The notes under the pieces: generated by a model
What the model saw: the letters and a program-made list of their open reading frames with translations, nothing else
Told to the model about the DNA's origin: nothing
Database searches by the model: none
From: CAVSBT01 sp964609465
Lineage (GTDB): Bacteria > Chloroflexota > Dehalococcoidia > DSTF01 > JALHUB01
Direction of reading: 5' to 3'
NCBI GenBank assembly: GCA_964609465.1
Contig: CAZSSQ010000065.1
Span: forward strand, 1 to 14,409
Length of the DNA stretch: 14,409 nucleotides
Program-made: the position numbers and the translations under genes
In this document: positions 1 through 7,662 of the stretch, one piece after another
Layout of the letters: each line of letters begins with the position of its first letter
How positions within the stretch are numbered: the stretch's first letter is position 1

Positions 1-79
1 GCCCCTATCGTGGCTCGCGCCGGGCTGAGGCCTGGCCTTCAAGGCGTGACGGGGGTTCGCTTCCCCGGCGGGAAAGGGC

Positions 80-107
80 GGGGGCCAGCCCCTTCGGGCC
101 GGCCCCC
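80..107 (-). terminator. Hairpin downstream of the aldehyde oxidoreductase gene
   Basis: A nested GC-rich inverted repeat starts about 24 bases past the stop of the minus-strand oxidoreductase gene. The outer arms are GGGGGCC (80-86) and GGCCCCC (101-107). The inner arms are GCCC (88-91) and GGGC (96-99) around a CTTC loop. Only a short T-rich stretch follows on the minus strand, so it is at best a weak intrinsic terminator. Bases 1-79 show no gene that I can support. Confidence 0.45.
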
Positions 108-130
108 AGTGCACCCCGACCACTGCTTCC

Positions 131-1939
131 TCAGATGATGGCCAGCTCCTTGAGCTTGGACTGGGGCACGACGCCGTTCACCCAGCCCCGCGCCTCGTAG
201 TACTCCTTGAGCATCTTGTCCAGCTCGCAGACGTGGCCCTTAGACATGCCCGCCGGCGACGGCTCGGTCAGGAAGCGCTTGGGCAGCGTGTCCGACCCCT
301 CGCCGATGCCGGCCAGGTTGTTGTAGTAGCGCTCCAGGTTATAGATGCGCTCGCCGATGACCTGGAGGCCCTCCGCGTCCATGGGCACTCCCACCACCGC
401 CGAGTACTGGGCGGCGTAGTGGTCCAGGTTCTCGGCGAAGGAGGAGAACTTGCAGATGTCGAAAGAGTCGGAGACGGCATGGAACTCCTGCAAGAGCTTG
501 ACCAGGCGGCCCTTGCCCTCCCAGTCCAGGGGTTGCGTCTGGTAAGGAACGCCCAAGAGCTCGCTGGCGATGGCGTAGCCCCGCAGGTGGCAGGCACCGC
601 GGTTGCTGGTGGCGTAGCTGACGCCCATGCCCTGAAAGCCCCGCGGGTCGTAGGCGGGGATGGCCTGACCCTTCACGGTCATGGCCATGTCGGGGTCGCC
701 GAAGGCAGCGGCGGCGCGTGCCGTCCCCTCGGCCAGCGTGTCGCCGATGCCGATGCGAGTGGCGATCTTGTGCACCAGGTCCACCATCTTGTCGGTGTCG
801 CCCCAGGGCACCACCTCCTTGGTGAGGCCCTTCTCGCTGGCCTCCATGGTCATGGAGAGGGCGTTGCCGCACTCGATGGTGTCCAGCCCATAGTCGTTAC
901 AGAGGTCAATAGTGTAGGCGATTGCATCGCGGTCGCCGTTGAGGCAGTTGGCCCCCAGCGACCAGGCCGACTCGTACTCGACGCTCTCCATGTGCACATG
1001 GTACCTGCCGGGGTCGGTCTCCACCTCTTTCTTGCAGCCGACCGGACAGGCGTGACAGGTGGGGTCGCTGACGAGGATGGTCTGCTTCACCCGCTCGCCG
1101 CCGACGTTGTTAGCCATGGGAAAGACGGTGGTCTGCGAGTTGCGGGTGGGCAGGCCGCCGATGGCGTTGGTCGCGTTCATGAGCACGTTGGTGCCCAGGA
1201 CGGAGAGGGCGCCCTTCCTCGGCTTGGTGATGGCAGTGTCGGAGGTGAGGGCCGCCACGGCGTCCTTGTGGGCCTTTCGGAACGCCTCGCGGTCCTTCGG
1301 CTTGGGCATGCCCTTCTTGTTGGCCTTGATGACGATAGCCTTCAGGCGCTTGCTGCCCGCGACGGTGCCGGTGCCGCCGCGACCGGAGGCACGGTCGTTC
1401 TCGTTCATCAGGCAGGCGAAGCGCACCAGGTTCTCCCCCGCCGGCCCAATGGCGATCACGCTGATGTCCTCCGGGCCGTGTCGCTCCACGAGGGTTTTGA
1501 CGGTGGCGTGGATGCTCTTGCCCCAGAGGTCGCGGGCATCGCGCAGCTCCACCTCGCCGTTCTCCACCAGGGCATACACCGGATTCTCGCTGCGGCCCTT
1601 GAAGAGGAGACCATCGAAGCCCGCCCACTTGAGACGCGCCGCCGACCAGCCGCCGTGGTGAGAATCGGTGACGGTGCCCGTCAGGGGGGACTTGGTGACC
1701 ACGGCCATGCGGCCGCTCATGTTGACCTCGGTGCCGGTGAGAGGCCCCAGCATGAAGCAGAGGAGGTTGTCCGGGGACAGAGGTTCGACGGTGGGCCCAT
1801 TGCCGAAGACGTACTTGACGCCGAGCCCCCGCCCTCCGATGTACTTGAGGGCGTCCTCCTCAGAAATGGGCTCGTAGCGCATCTTGCCGGTAGTGAGGTC
1901 GATGTGTGCGACCTTGCCGGCGTATCCACCCAATTCCAT
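131..1939 (-). CDS. Aldehyde:ferredoxin oxidoreductase family protein (tungsten enzyme)
   Basis: A 602-residue protein, the usual length for the AOR family, which oxidises aldehydes to carboxylic acids with ferredoxin as acceptor using a tungsten bis-pyranopterin and a [4Fe-4S] cluster. The cluster ligands are visible: C295, C298 and C302 in a CX2CX3C motif (CHACPVGC), and C496 in DICKF. The pterin-binding signatures include GGRGLG (35-40), GRGGTGTVAGSKRLKAI (186-202), AYDPRGFQGMG (429-439) and RGACHLRGY (447-455). There is no signal peptide, so it is probably cytoplasmic. The ATG at 1939 is preceded on the minus strand by GGGAGGT at good spacing. It stands alone, divergent from the oxidase operon, with no ferredoxin gene beside it, so the substrate (aliphatic or aromatic aldehyde, or another) cannot be assigned. 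The family call is firm; the subfamily is not. Confidence 0.93.
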   Translation of the reverse strand: MELGGYAGKVAHIDLTTGKMRYEPISEEDALKYIGGRGLGVKYVFGNGPTVEPLSPDNLLCFMLGPLTGTEVNMSGRMAVVTKSPLTGTVTDSHHGGWSAARLKWAGFDGLLFKGRSENPVYALVENGEVELRDARDLWGKSIHATVKTLVERHGPEDISVIAIGPAGENLVRFACLMNENDRASGRGGTGTVAGSKRLKAIVIKANKKGMPKPKDREAFRKAHKDAVAALTSDTAITKPRKGALSVLGTNVLMNATNAIGGLPTRNSQTTVFPMANNVGGERVKQTILVSDPTCHACPVGCKKEVETDPGRYHVHMESVEYESAWSLGANCLNGDRDAIAYTIDLCNDYGLDTIECGNALSMTMEASEKGLTKEVVPWGDTDKMVDLVHKIATRIGIGDTLAEGTARAAAAFGDPDMAMTVKGQAIPAYDPRGFQGMGVSYATSNRGACHLRGYAIASELLGVPYQTQPLDWEGKGRLVKLLQEFHAVSDSFDICKFSSFAENLDHYAAQYSAVVGVPMDAEGLQVIGERIYNLERYYNNLAGIGEGSDTLPKRFLTEPSPAGMSKGHVCELDKMLKEYYEARGWVNGVVPQSKLKELAII

Positions 1940-2140
1940 TGGCGCACCTCCCTACCGCCGCTGACCGGGCGCCGCACCGGGGGCACCCCGGCTGCCCCCT
2001 CCGCACCCAGCAGGGCGAGCAAGAGTGTAACCTTGGCGCTTACTCCTGCCTAGTGCCGATCGTCCTGTCCCTCCATCCCATTATGCCCGCTCGAAGTCCG
2101 CAGGGGCGTGGATTAGCCCCTAGCCCCTTCGCTGCACCGG

Positions 2141-2149
2141 TGCTATCAT
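2141..2149 (+). promoter_or_regulatory. Extended -10 element upstream of the bd-like oxidase operon
   Basis: TGCTATCAT is an extended -10 box (TGn plus TATCAT) 66 bases before the oxidase start codon. No good -35 hexamer lies 16-18 bases upstream, which is typical of extended -10 promoters. The same nine bases recur at 7697-7705. The 275-base divergent gap 1940-2214 also holds a possible minus-strand -10 (CATAAT, complement of 2080-2085) that could serve the oxidoreductase gene, but its -35 is poor. Nothing else is recognisable in that gap. Confidence 0.35.
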
Positions 2150-2214
2150 CGATCGGGTTAAGGGACTAGAGATAGGGCCCCGTCCCTACCTGTTGGCAGG
2201 CAGGGCGAACGAGG

Positions 2215-3489
2215 ATGAACTACCCCATCTGGGATGTCCCCCTGATCAGCGGCGGCATCGTCATCGCCATAGTCGCCGTCACCCACGTTTTCATCTCCCA
2301 CTTTGCCGTCGGCGGCGGCATCTACCTGGTCCTGACGGAGCGCAAGGCCCGCCGTGAGAACGACGAGGCGCTCCTGGGCTTCCTCAGGGGCCAGTCGCTC
2401 TTCTTCCTGGTCCTCACTCTGGTGGCAGGCGCCCTCACGGGCGTCGGCATCTGGTTCACCATCTCCCTGGTGAGCCCGGATGCCACGTCCTCGCTGCTGC
2501 ACGTGTTCGTCTGGATATGGGGCACTGAGTGGGTCTTCTTCCTGGTCGAGATCATCGCGATCCTGGTCTACTACTATGGCTGGGACCGGCTGGAGCCCCG
2601 GGACCACATGCGGGTGGGCTGGATCTACGCCGGCTCGGCGTGGATGAGCCTGGTCCTCATCACGGGCATCCTCGCCTTCATGCTAACGCCGGGAGACTGG
2701 ACCGACACCCACGACCTTCACGACGCCTTCTTCAACCCCACCTTCTGGCCGAGCGTCGTCCTGCGCACGGGGGTGGCGGTGGCCCTGGGCGGGGTCTACG
2801 CCCTGGTCACGGCGAGCCTGCTGGCCGACCAGGGGCTGAGGGAGCGTGTGATCCGCTATTCCGCGCTCTGGGTGCGATGGGCCTTCGTGGTCATCCCCCT
2901 GGCCGGCGTGTGGTTCCTCTTTGCGGCGCCGGTCCGGGCCCGCGACCTGCCCATCGGCGGGTCGGCCGTGGTCCAGATCTTCCTCATCCTGACCCTGGCG
3001 TTCTCGCTCTTCATCTTCGCCTTCACTCACCTGGGCGCCTACTGGGGGGCGCGGCGCTTCGGCCTGCCCATGGCGCTCGTGCTTTTCAGCATGGCCTTCC
3101 TGGTCATGGGCACTGGGGAGTGGCTACGGGAGGCCGTGCGCAAGCCCTACATCATCGGCGACTACATGTACTCCAACTCCGTCCGCACCGAGGACGTGGG
3201 GCGCCTCCGCGAGCAGGGGGTGCTGGGCACCGCCCTCTGGTCGCGGGTGCCCGCCGTCGAGGCTGGCAACGAGGAGGAGGCTGGCCAGGAAGTGTTCCGC
3301 CTCCTTTGCTCCAGTTGCCACACGGTGGCGGGCTACAACGCCATCCAACCGATAGTGAAGGACTGGAACGAGGCCTACATCGATTCTCAGTTGCAGAACC
3401 TCGATGTTCTGAAAGTGGTCATGCCGCCCTTCCTTGGGTCCGACGCGGAACGCAAGGCCCTGGCGAAGTGGCTGGCGGGACTGGATTGA
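2215..3489 (+). CDS. Cytochrome bd-family subunit I-like protein with C-terminal cytochrome c domain
   Basis: A 424-residue membrane protein with about eight hydrophobic segments (14-40, 62-85, 95-121, 138-157, 181-203, 218-238, 250-274, 284-300), then a cytochrome c domain. The first segment matches CydA: H24 followed nine residues later by G33, as for E. coli H19. The third carries E105 and E112 before GWDRL (122-126), like E. coli E99/E107 before its own GWDRL. WLREAVRKPYIIG (303-315) corresponds to the GRQPW region. The C-terminal domain has the haem c site C365-S-S-C368-H369 and a probable axial M403 in MPPF. The long quinol-binding Q-loop of canonical CydA is absent, and no His sits at the H186 position (VVLRTGVAV). 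I infer a bd-superfamily oxygen reductase that takes electrons from cytochrome c rather than quinol. It is the first gene of an operon with its paralog at 3514. The ATG has only a close-set GAGG before it. Confidence 0.82.
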   Translation: MNYPIWDVPLISGGIVIAIVAVTHVFISHFAVGGGIYLVLTERKARRENDEALLGFLRGQSLFFLVLTLVAGALTGVGIWFTISLVSPDATSSLLHVFVWIWGTEWVFFLVEIIAILVYYYGWDRLEPRDHMRVGWIYAGSAWMSLVLITGILAFMLTPGDWTDTHDLHDAFFNPTFWPSVVLRTGVAVALGGVYALVTASLLADQGLRERVIRYSALWVRWAFVVIPLAGVWFLFAAPVRARDLPIGGSAVVQIFLILTLAFSLFIFAFTHLGAYWGARRFGLPMALVLFSMAFLVMGTGEWLREAVRKPYIIGDYMYSNSVRTEDVGRLREQGVLGTALWSRVPAVEAGNEEEAGQEVFRLLCSSCHTVAGYNAIQPIVKDWNEAYIDSQLQNLDVLKVVMPPFLGSDAERKALAKWLAGLD

Positions 3490-3513
3490 GACATCTAGCT
3501 CAGGACGCGGGCC

Positions 3514-4635
3514 ATGCCACAACCTGACCCATTGCCTTTGCCGGCGCCGGAGGTGCTGTTCCACGTGCTTCTGGTGCTCACGTTCACGCTCCACATCCTG
3601 GCCATGAACGTGCTGCTGGGGGGCTCCGTGCTGACGGCCGTCAACGCCGTGCTGGAGCGGCTGCGGCCCGAGGCCCAGCGCGCCGTCCTGCTGCAACGAG
3701 CGGGACGGCCTCTGACGGTGAGCGCGGCGGTGACAGTGAGCCTGGGGGTCGCGCCCCTCCTCTTCGTCCAGCTCCTCTACGGCCCCTTCTTCTTCACCTC
3801 GTCGATCCTGATGGCGTGGCCGTGGCTATCGGTCGTCGCTTTGGTGATCGCGGCCTACGCCGGCCTCTACCTGATCGAGCTGTGGTCGCGGGCTCTGGGG
3901 CCCTGGGCCGCCGCGGTGCGCATCGGGAGCGCCCTGCTCTTCGCGGGGGTGGCCTTCCTTTACGTCAACAACGTCACTCTCATGCTGGCACCCGACGAGT
4001 GGCGGGACACATACGATCACTTCCGCCACGGCCTCTACCTGCCTCTGGGCCAAGCGGAGCTGTTCCCGCGCTACCTGCACTTCCTGCTGGCCTCCCTGGC
4101 CGTCGGCGGACTGACGCTGCTGGCCTACGGCCTCTGGGTGCGGCGTCATGAGCCCGCCTTCGGCGATTGGTGCCTGCGCCAGGGAGCATGGTGGTTCCTG
4201 GTCCCCACCGCCCTCCAGATGGCTATCGGGCCCACGTTCCTGGTGACCCAGCCCGCCTTCGCCCGCGACGAGTTCCTGGCCGCCGACCTCCTGGAGACCG
4301 GCGTCCTCTGGGCGGGCGTGGCCTCCGCCCTCATCGCCGGGGCGCTGGTGCTCTGGACGCTGCGCAGCCGTGCGCCGACGGTGCCCGGCGCCGCCGCCGT
4401 GGGCTTCATTGTGGTCAGCGTGGCGCTGATGTCGGTGGCCCGTGACCTGCTGCGGGCGGCACGCACCTCATCCCACCTGGACGTGAGCACCCTGCCCTCG
4501 GAGACACAGGTGGGGGCCGCCATCCTCTTCTTCGCAGTCCTGGTGGCCGGACTGGGCACGGTGGCCTACATGCTCTGGCTCCTGCGTCGGGGTCGCCCCG
4601 GCCTGGCCGATCGCCCCTATGAAGGGCCCTCCTAG
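3514..4635 (+). CDS. Membrane paralog and probable second subunit of the bd-like oxidase
   Basis: A 373-residue protein with about eight membrane segments and no cytochrome c domain, starting 24 bases after the preceding gene with AGGA eight bases before the ATG. It is homologous to its neighbour: H27-N8-G36-G37 matches H24-N8-G33-G34; MLAPDEWRDTYD (157-168) matches MLTPGDWTDTHD; SVARDLLRAA (307-316) matches the WLREAV region. It keeps a His at the CydA H186 position (H189 in YLHFLLASLAVGG, with G198 nine residues on), and M236 lies in the next helix, so a low-spin b haem is possible. The acidic pair of helix 3 is missing (ILMAWPWLSVVALVIAAYAGLY). It would probably be annotated as hypothetical or as a cytochrome oxidase subunit. 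The paralogy is visible in the sequence; the haem assignment is inference. Confidence 0.72.
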   Translation: MPQPDPLPLPAPEVLFHVLLVLTFTLHILAMNVLLGGSVLTAVNAVLERLRPEAQRAVLLQRAGRPLTVSAAVTVSLGVAPLLFVQLLYGPFFFTSSILMAWPWLSVVALVIAAYAGLYLIELWSRALGPWAAAVRIGSALLFAGVAFLYVNNVTLMLAPDEWRDTYDHFRHGLYLPLGQAELFPRYLHFLLASLAVGGLTLLAYGLWVRRHEPAFGDWCLRQGAWWFLVPTALQMAIGPTFLVTQPAFARDEFLAADLLETGVLWAGVASALIAGALVLWTLRSRAPTVPGAAAVGFIVVSVALMSVARDLLRAARTSSHLDVSTLPSETQVGAAILFFAVLVAGLGTVAYMLWLLRRGRPGLADRPYEGPS

Positions 4636-4647
4636 TGGGATAGGGAT

Positions 4648-4661
4648 AGGCCGTTCGGCCT
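4648..4661 (+). terminator. Short hairpin after the oxidase operon
   Basis: AGGCC-GTTC-GGCCT begins 13 bases after the stop of the second oxidase gene and is followed by TCTTGTC. The stem is only five to six base pairs with a poor T tract, so it is a possible weak terminator or processing hairpin. Confidence 0.3.
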
Positions 4662-4662
4662 C

Positions 4663-4691
4663 TTGTCGTAAGGATTGTGCCAGGTTAACAT
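4663..4691 (+). promoter_or_regulatory. Candidate sigma-70-type promoter for a near-leaderless small ORF
   Basis: TTGTCG (4663-4668) and TAACAT (4686-4691) are separated by exactly 17 bases. Each matches the -35 or -10 consensus at four or more positions. Transcription would start near 4698, two to three bases before the ATG at 4701, giving an almost leaderless mRNA. Confidence 0.35.
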
Positions 4692-4700
4692 AGCTTGGCC

Positions 4701-4916
4701 ATGCAGAAGAGAGCTCCTATTCTCGAGAAGCGTCGGCGGCCCCGCGACGCGCCGCCGCGAGGCGCCCGGCAACCTCGAGACGACCGCGAGCGCCACCGCG
4801 AGGAGCCGCCCCCAGCGCAGAACCCCTGCGAGGCTGGCTTCCGCTTTGATCCCTACTGGGACGAGGCGTTCGCGGCCTACTACGACCCATGCATGGGTAC
4901 CTGCTGCCGACGCTAG
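4701..4916 (+). CDS. Possible small Arg-rich, Cys-containing protein (71 aa)
   Basis: A 71-residue reading frame opens at the ATG at 4701; an in-frame TTG at 4695 would add two residues. The N-terminal half is Arg/Pro-rich (residues 4-40). The C-terminal half is quite different: NPCEAG, then FRFDPYWDEAFAAYYDPCMG and a TCC-Arg-Arg end, with four cysteines and many aromatics. Most third codon positions are G or C, as in the neighbouring genes. There is no Shine-Dalgarno, but the candidate promoter at 4663-4691 would place the 5' end almost on the ATG. I do not recognise the family. The C-terminal cysteines could bind a metal, but that is speculation. Its stop sits two bases before the 20-bp palindrome. 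It overlaps an in-frame upstream extension of the next gene's frame, which lacks protein-like character there. Confidence 0.4.
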   Translation: MQKRAPILEKRRRPRDAPPRGARQPRDDRERHREEPPPAQNPCEAGFRFDPYWDEAFAAYYDPCMGTCCRR

Positions 4917-4917
4917 G

Positions 4918-4937
4918 CCTGCCTGCCGGCAGGCAGG
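4918..4937. repeat. Perfect 20-bp palindrome (CCTGCCTGCC and its complement)
   Basis: Bases 4918-4937 are a perfect palindrome with arms CCTGCCTGCC and GGCAGGCAGG. A near copy of its last 16 bases, with two mismatches, lies at 2189-2204 just before the oxidase start, and the arm GCCTGCCTGC recurs at 8462-8471 inside the MarR gene. It could be a dispersed palindromic element or a bidirectional hairpin terminator for the small ORF. Confidence 0.5.
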
Positions 4938-5001
4938 TACCCGGACTAACCAACTTCCAGCGGCGGCGGACTCGCCCGAGCTCCGGGCAAGGAGGTCCCT
5001 T

Positions 5002-6414
5002 ATGGCAGACATAGCATCCTTCGGCGCCTACGTTCCCCCCTATCGCCTCGCCCGCAAAGACATGGGCGAGGCGTGGGATATCCCGGCGGTGCCCGGCGAA
5101 CGGGCGGTGACCAACGCCGACGAGGACAGCGTCACCATGGCGGTGGCCGCCGCCACTGATTGCCTCCAGGGGATAGACCCCGTCTCCATCGACGCTGTAC
5201 ACTTCGCCACCACAACCGCGCCCTATCACGAAAAGCAGTGCGCCCCCATTATCGCCAGCGCCCTGGACCTGCGGCGCGACATCTCCACCGCTGACTTTAC
5301 CGACTCCATCCGCGCGGCCACCACCGCCCTGCGGGCCGCCGCCGACGCCGTCGCCAGCGGCTCGGCGAAGCGGATCCTGGTGGTGGCGGCCGACGCCCGC
5401 CTCGGGGAGCCGGAGACGCCCTGGGAGCAGATGTTGGGGGACGGCGCTGGCGCCGTCCTCGTCGCCGACAAGGGCGCCGCCACCATGCGTGGCTTCTTCT
5501 CCCTGGCTGGCGACCACCTCGGCCCCTGGCGGCGGGCCGAGGACCGCTTCCTGCGCTCCTTCGAGGCGCGGGTTGAGACCCAGTACGGCTACGCGGCCAA
5601 TACCGTCGAGGCCGCCAAGACCGTGCTGCAACGGGAAGGCGTGGCGGGGGGCGACATCGCCCGCGCCGTCATCACGGGCATGGACCCGCGCAGTCATGGC
5701 GGGGTGGCCCGCACCCTGGGGATTGACCCGGCCAAGCTGCAAGACACCCTCTTCTTCTCCGTCGGCCACCCGGGGGCAGCCCAGGTGCTGATGATGCTGG
5801 CCGGCGCCCTGGAAGCGTCCGGCCCCGGCGATAAGCTGCTGGTGACCAACTACGGCGACGGCAGCGACGCCTTCATGATCGACGTCAAGGAGGCCTTCCC
5901 GGCCGCTCCCGGCCGCCGGGGCCTTAACGGCTACCTGGCCTCCAAGCAGACGCTACCCCACTACACGGGCTACCTGGCCCGTCGCAAGCTGGTGGAGCAC
6001 GAGGAGCCGCCCATGCGCTCCTCGGAGGTCATCTACTGGCGGGACGCCCGACAGGAGCTCAACTTCCACGGCGCCCGCTGCACGAAGTGCGGAACCGTGC
6101 AGTACCCGATCCCGCGCGTCTGCACAGAGTGCGGGACTAAGGACGAACTGGAAGAGGTGAAGCTGGGAAAGAGCGGGAACGTCTACACCTTCACTCTGGA
6201 CCACCTGTACCTGGGGATGTACCTGAACATCCCCATCCCGCGGGTGGTGGTGGACCTGGAGGGCGGCGGCCGCGTCTTCCTGGAGATGACGGACTGCGAC
6301 CCCAAAGAGGTCAAGGTGGGGATGCCCGTTGAGTTGACCTTCCGCCGCCTGCACGAGGGCTCGGAGTTCCACAACTACTACTGGAAGTGCCGGCCCCTGC
6401 CCCAGACGGCCTAG
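5002..6414 (+). CDS. HMG-CoA synthase-like (thiolase-fold) protein fused to a DUF35 Zn-ribbon/OB domain
   Basis: A 470-residue two-domain protein. AAGGAGGT (4989-4996), five bases before the ATG, fixes the start, although the frame is open further upstream. Residues 1-300 resemble the KAS III/HMG-CoA synthase fold (ASFGAYVPPYRL at the N-terminus, MLGDGAGAVLV at 144-154, NYGDGSDAFM at 283-292). The usual catalytic residues seem replaced: Ile103 where DVTNAC-type motifs have Cys (here DFTDSIRAATTAL), Thr near 71 where archaeal enzymes have Glu, and no His in the FHQP position (TGMDPR). Residues 355-380 form a zinc ribbon (C360, C363, C374, C377), and 385-465 form an OB-fold typical of DUF35 proteins. 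In archaea, thiolase, HMG-CoA synthase and DUF35 form one complex; here two of those parts are fused and the thiolase follows 36 bases later. It is probably a scaffold or CoA-ester-binding partner of that thiolase; the pathway is not determined. Confidence 0.8.
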   Translation: MADIASFGAYVPPYRLARKDMGEAWDIPAVPGERAVTNADEDSVTMAVAAATDCLQGIDPVSIDAVHFATTTAPYHEKQCAPIIASALDLRRDISTADFTDSIRAATTALRAAADAVASGSAKRILVVAADARLGEPETPWEQMLGDGAGAVLVADKGAATMRGFFSLAGDHLGPWRRAEDRFLRSFEARVETQYGYAANTVEAAKTVLQREGVAGGDIARAVITGMDPRSHGGVARTLGIDPAKLQDTLFFSVGHPGAAQVLMMLAGALEASGPGDKLLVTNYGDGSDAFMIDVKEAFPAAPGRRGLNGYLASKQTLPHYTGYLARRKLVEHEEPPMRSSEVIYWRDARQELNFHGARCTKCGTVQYPIPRVCTECGTKDELEEVKLGKSGNVYTFTLDHLYLGMYLNIPIPRVVVDLEGGGRVFLEMTDCDPKEVKVGMPVELTFRRLHEGSEFHNYYWKCRPLPQTA

Positions 6415-6450
6415 CGACGGCGAGACCCAGCGCCGAGAGGAGGACTAGCC

Positions 6451-7620
6451 ATGGGAAGCATTAAGGACAAGGTCGCTGTCATCGGAGTCGGGTGCACCAA
6501 GTTCGGCGAGATCTGGGAGAAGGACGCTGAGGACCTGCTGGTGGAGGCCGCCTACGAGGCCCTCGACGACGCCGGTGTCACGCCCCAGGACATCGAGGCC
6601 GCTTGGGTGGGCGTGCTCTACAACTTCACCGGCATCAGCGGCAGCACGGCCGCCGAGCCCCTGAAACTGTTCGGGAAGCCGACCACCCGCGTGGAGAACT
6701 TCTGCGCCGCGGGCATGGACGCATTCCGTAACGCCTGCTACGGCGTAGCCTCCGGCGTCTACGACATCGTGCTGGCCTGCGGCGTCGAGAAGCTGATGGA
6801 CACAGGCTCGTCTGGGCTCCCGGTCTCGGACTTTGGCCACCCGGTCATGGGAGGCGTCAGCGCCCCGGGCATGTTCGCCCTGGCCGCCACTCGCTGCTTC
6901 CACGAGTGGGGCTGGACCAAAGAGGACCTGGCGCGGGTGGCGGTGAAGAACCACAAAAACGGCGTCGCCCACCCCAAGGCTCACTTCCGCCGCGCCATCA
7001 CCACTGAGGACGTCCTTAACGCGCCCATGATCGCGGCGCCGCTGGGCCGGTTCGACTGCTGCGCCATGTCCGATGGGGCCGCCGCTATCGTTATCACCCG
7101 CCCGGAGATCGCCAAGACCACCAAGCACAAGGACGACTACGTGCTGGCGAAGGCCAACGCCCTGGCCCTCTATACCGTGATGCCCATGTACAAGGGCTCC
7201 TTCGACTACCTGGGCTTCCCGGCTACGCGCATGGCGGCCGCCCTCGCCTACGAGGAGGCCGGCATCAAGGACCCAGCCAAAGAGATCAGCTTCGCCGAGG
7301 TGCACGACTGCTTCACCATCACGGAGCTCCTGAACATCCAGGACCTCGGATTCGTGAAGCCGCCCAAGGCCGCCGAGTTTGTCCGGGACGGGCGCGCCAG
7401 CGTCGAGGAGGGGGATATCCCCATCAACCCCAGCGGCGGCCTGAAGTGCTTCGGCCACCCCATCGGCGCGACGGGATGCCGGATGATCTACGAGGTGACG
7501 AAGCAGATCCAGGGCCGCGCCGACGGTAACCAGGTCAAGAACCCGCGCTTGGGGCTGGCGCACAACCTGGGAGGGCCGGCCTCGGTGTGCTCCGTCACCA
7601 TCCTGGGGCCGCGCGACTGA
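6451..7620 (+). CDS. SCP2-type thiolase (acetyl-CoA acetyltransferase family)
   Basis: A 389-residue thiolase-fold enzyme, complete for the SCP2/archaeal type. The catalytic residues are present: nucleophile C85 in ENFCAAGMDA, H285 in EVHDCFT, and H336 in GHPIGATG (335-342). The fourth motif is HNLGGPAS (371-378), the form seen in SCP2-type thiolases rather than the CxG of classical thiolases. SDGAAAIVI (207-215) is another family signature. GAGGAGG lies about nine bases before the ATG. It follows the HMG-CoA-synthase-like/DUF35 fusion by 36 bases and is almost certainly in the same operon. Family members condense acyl-CoAs, cleave 3-oxoacyl-CoAs, or do retro-aldol cleavage with a DUF35 partner; the sequence does not decide which. 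No mevalonate or beta-oxidation gene lies beside it. Confidence 0.9.
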   Translation: MGSIKDKVAVIGVGCTKFGEIWEKDAEDLLVEAAYEALDDAGVTPQDIEAAWVGVLYNFTGISGSTAAEPLKLFGKPTTRVENFCAAGMDAFRNACYGVASGVYDIVLACGVEKLMDTGSSGLPVSDFGHPVMGGVSAPGMFALAATRCFHEWGWTKEDLARVAVKNHKNGVAHPKAHFRRAITTEDVLNAPMIAAPLGRFDCCAMSDGAAAIVITRPEIAKTTKHKDDYVLAKANALALYTVMPMYKGSFDYLGFPATRMAAALAYEEAGIKDPAKEISFAEVHDCFTITELLNIQDLGFVKPPKAAEFVRDGRASVEEGDIPINPSGGLKCFGHPIGATGCRMIYEVTKQIQGRADGNQVKNPRLGLAHNLGGPASVCSVTILGPRD

Positions 7621-7662
7621 CGGCTGCAAGCCTCAACAGCTACCACTTACCAGAAAAATCTT

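Noticed and set aside
50..67. T-arm-like sequence suggesting a tRNA at the window start
   Set aside because: The loop TTCGCTT lacks the conserved A, and no matching acceptor, D-arm or anticodon arm can be folded.
233..2053. Plus-strand open frame of about 600 codons opposite the aldehyde oxidoreductase gene
   Set aside because: It lies antisense to a gene with clear family motifs, is rich in His/Gly/Val/Ala repeats without domains, and arises because high-GC DNA has few stop codons on the opposite strand.
4675..5001. Upstream extension of the HMG-CoA-synthase-like gene
   Set aside because: The AAGGAGGT site at 4989-4996 and the family-typical N-terminus at 5002 fix the start. The extension is Arg/Pro-rich and passes through the palindrome.
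5002..7620. Complete mevalonate-pathway operon
   Set aside because: The synthase-like domain lacks the catalytic residues, and no HMG-CoA reductase or kinase is in the window, so I do not claim that pathway.
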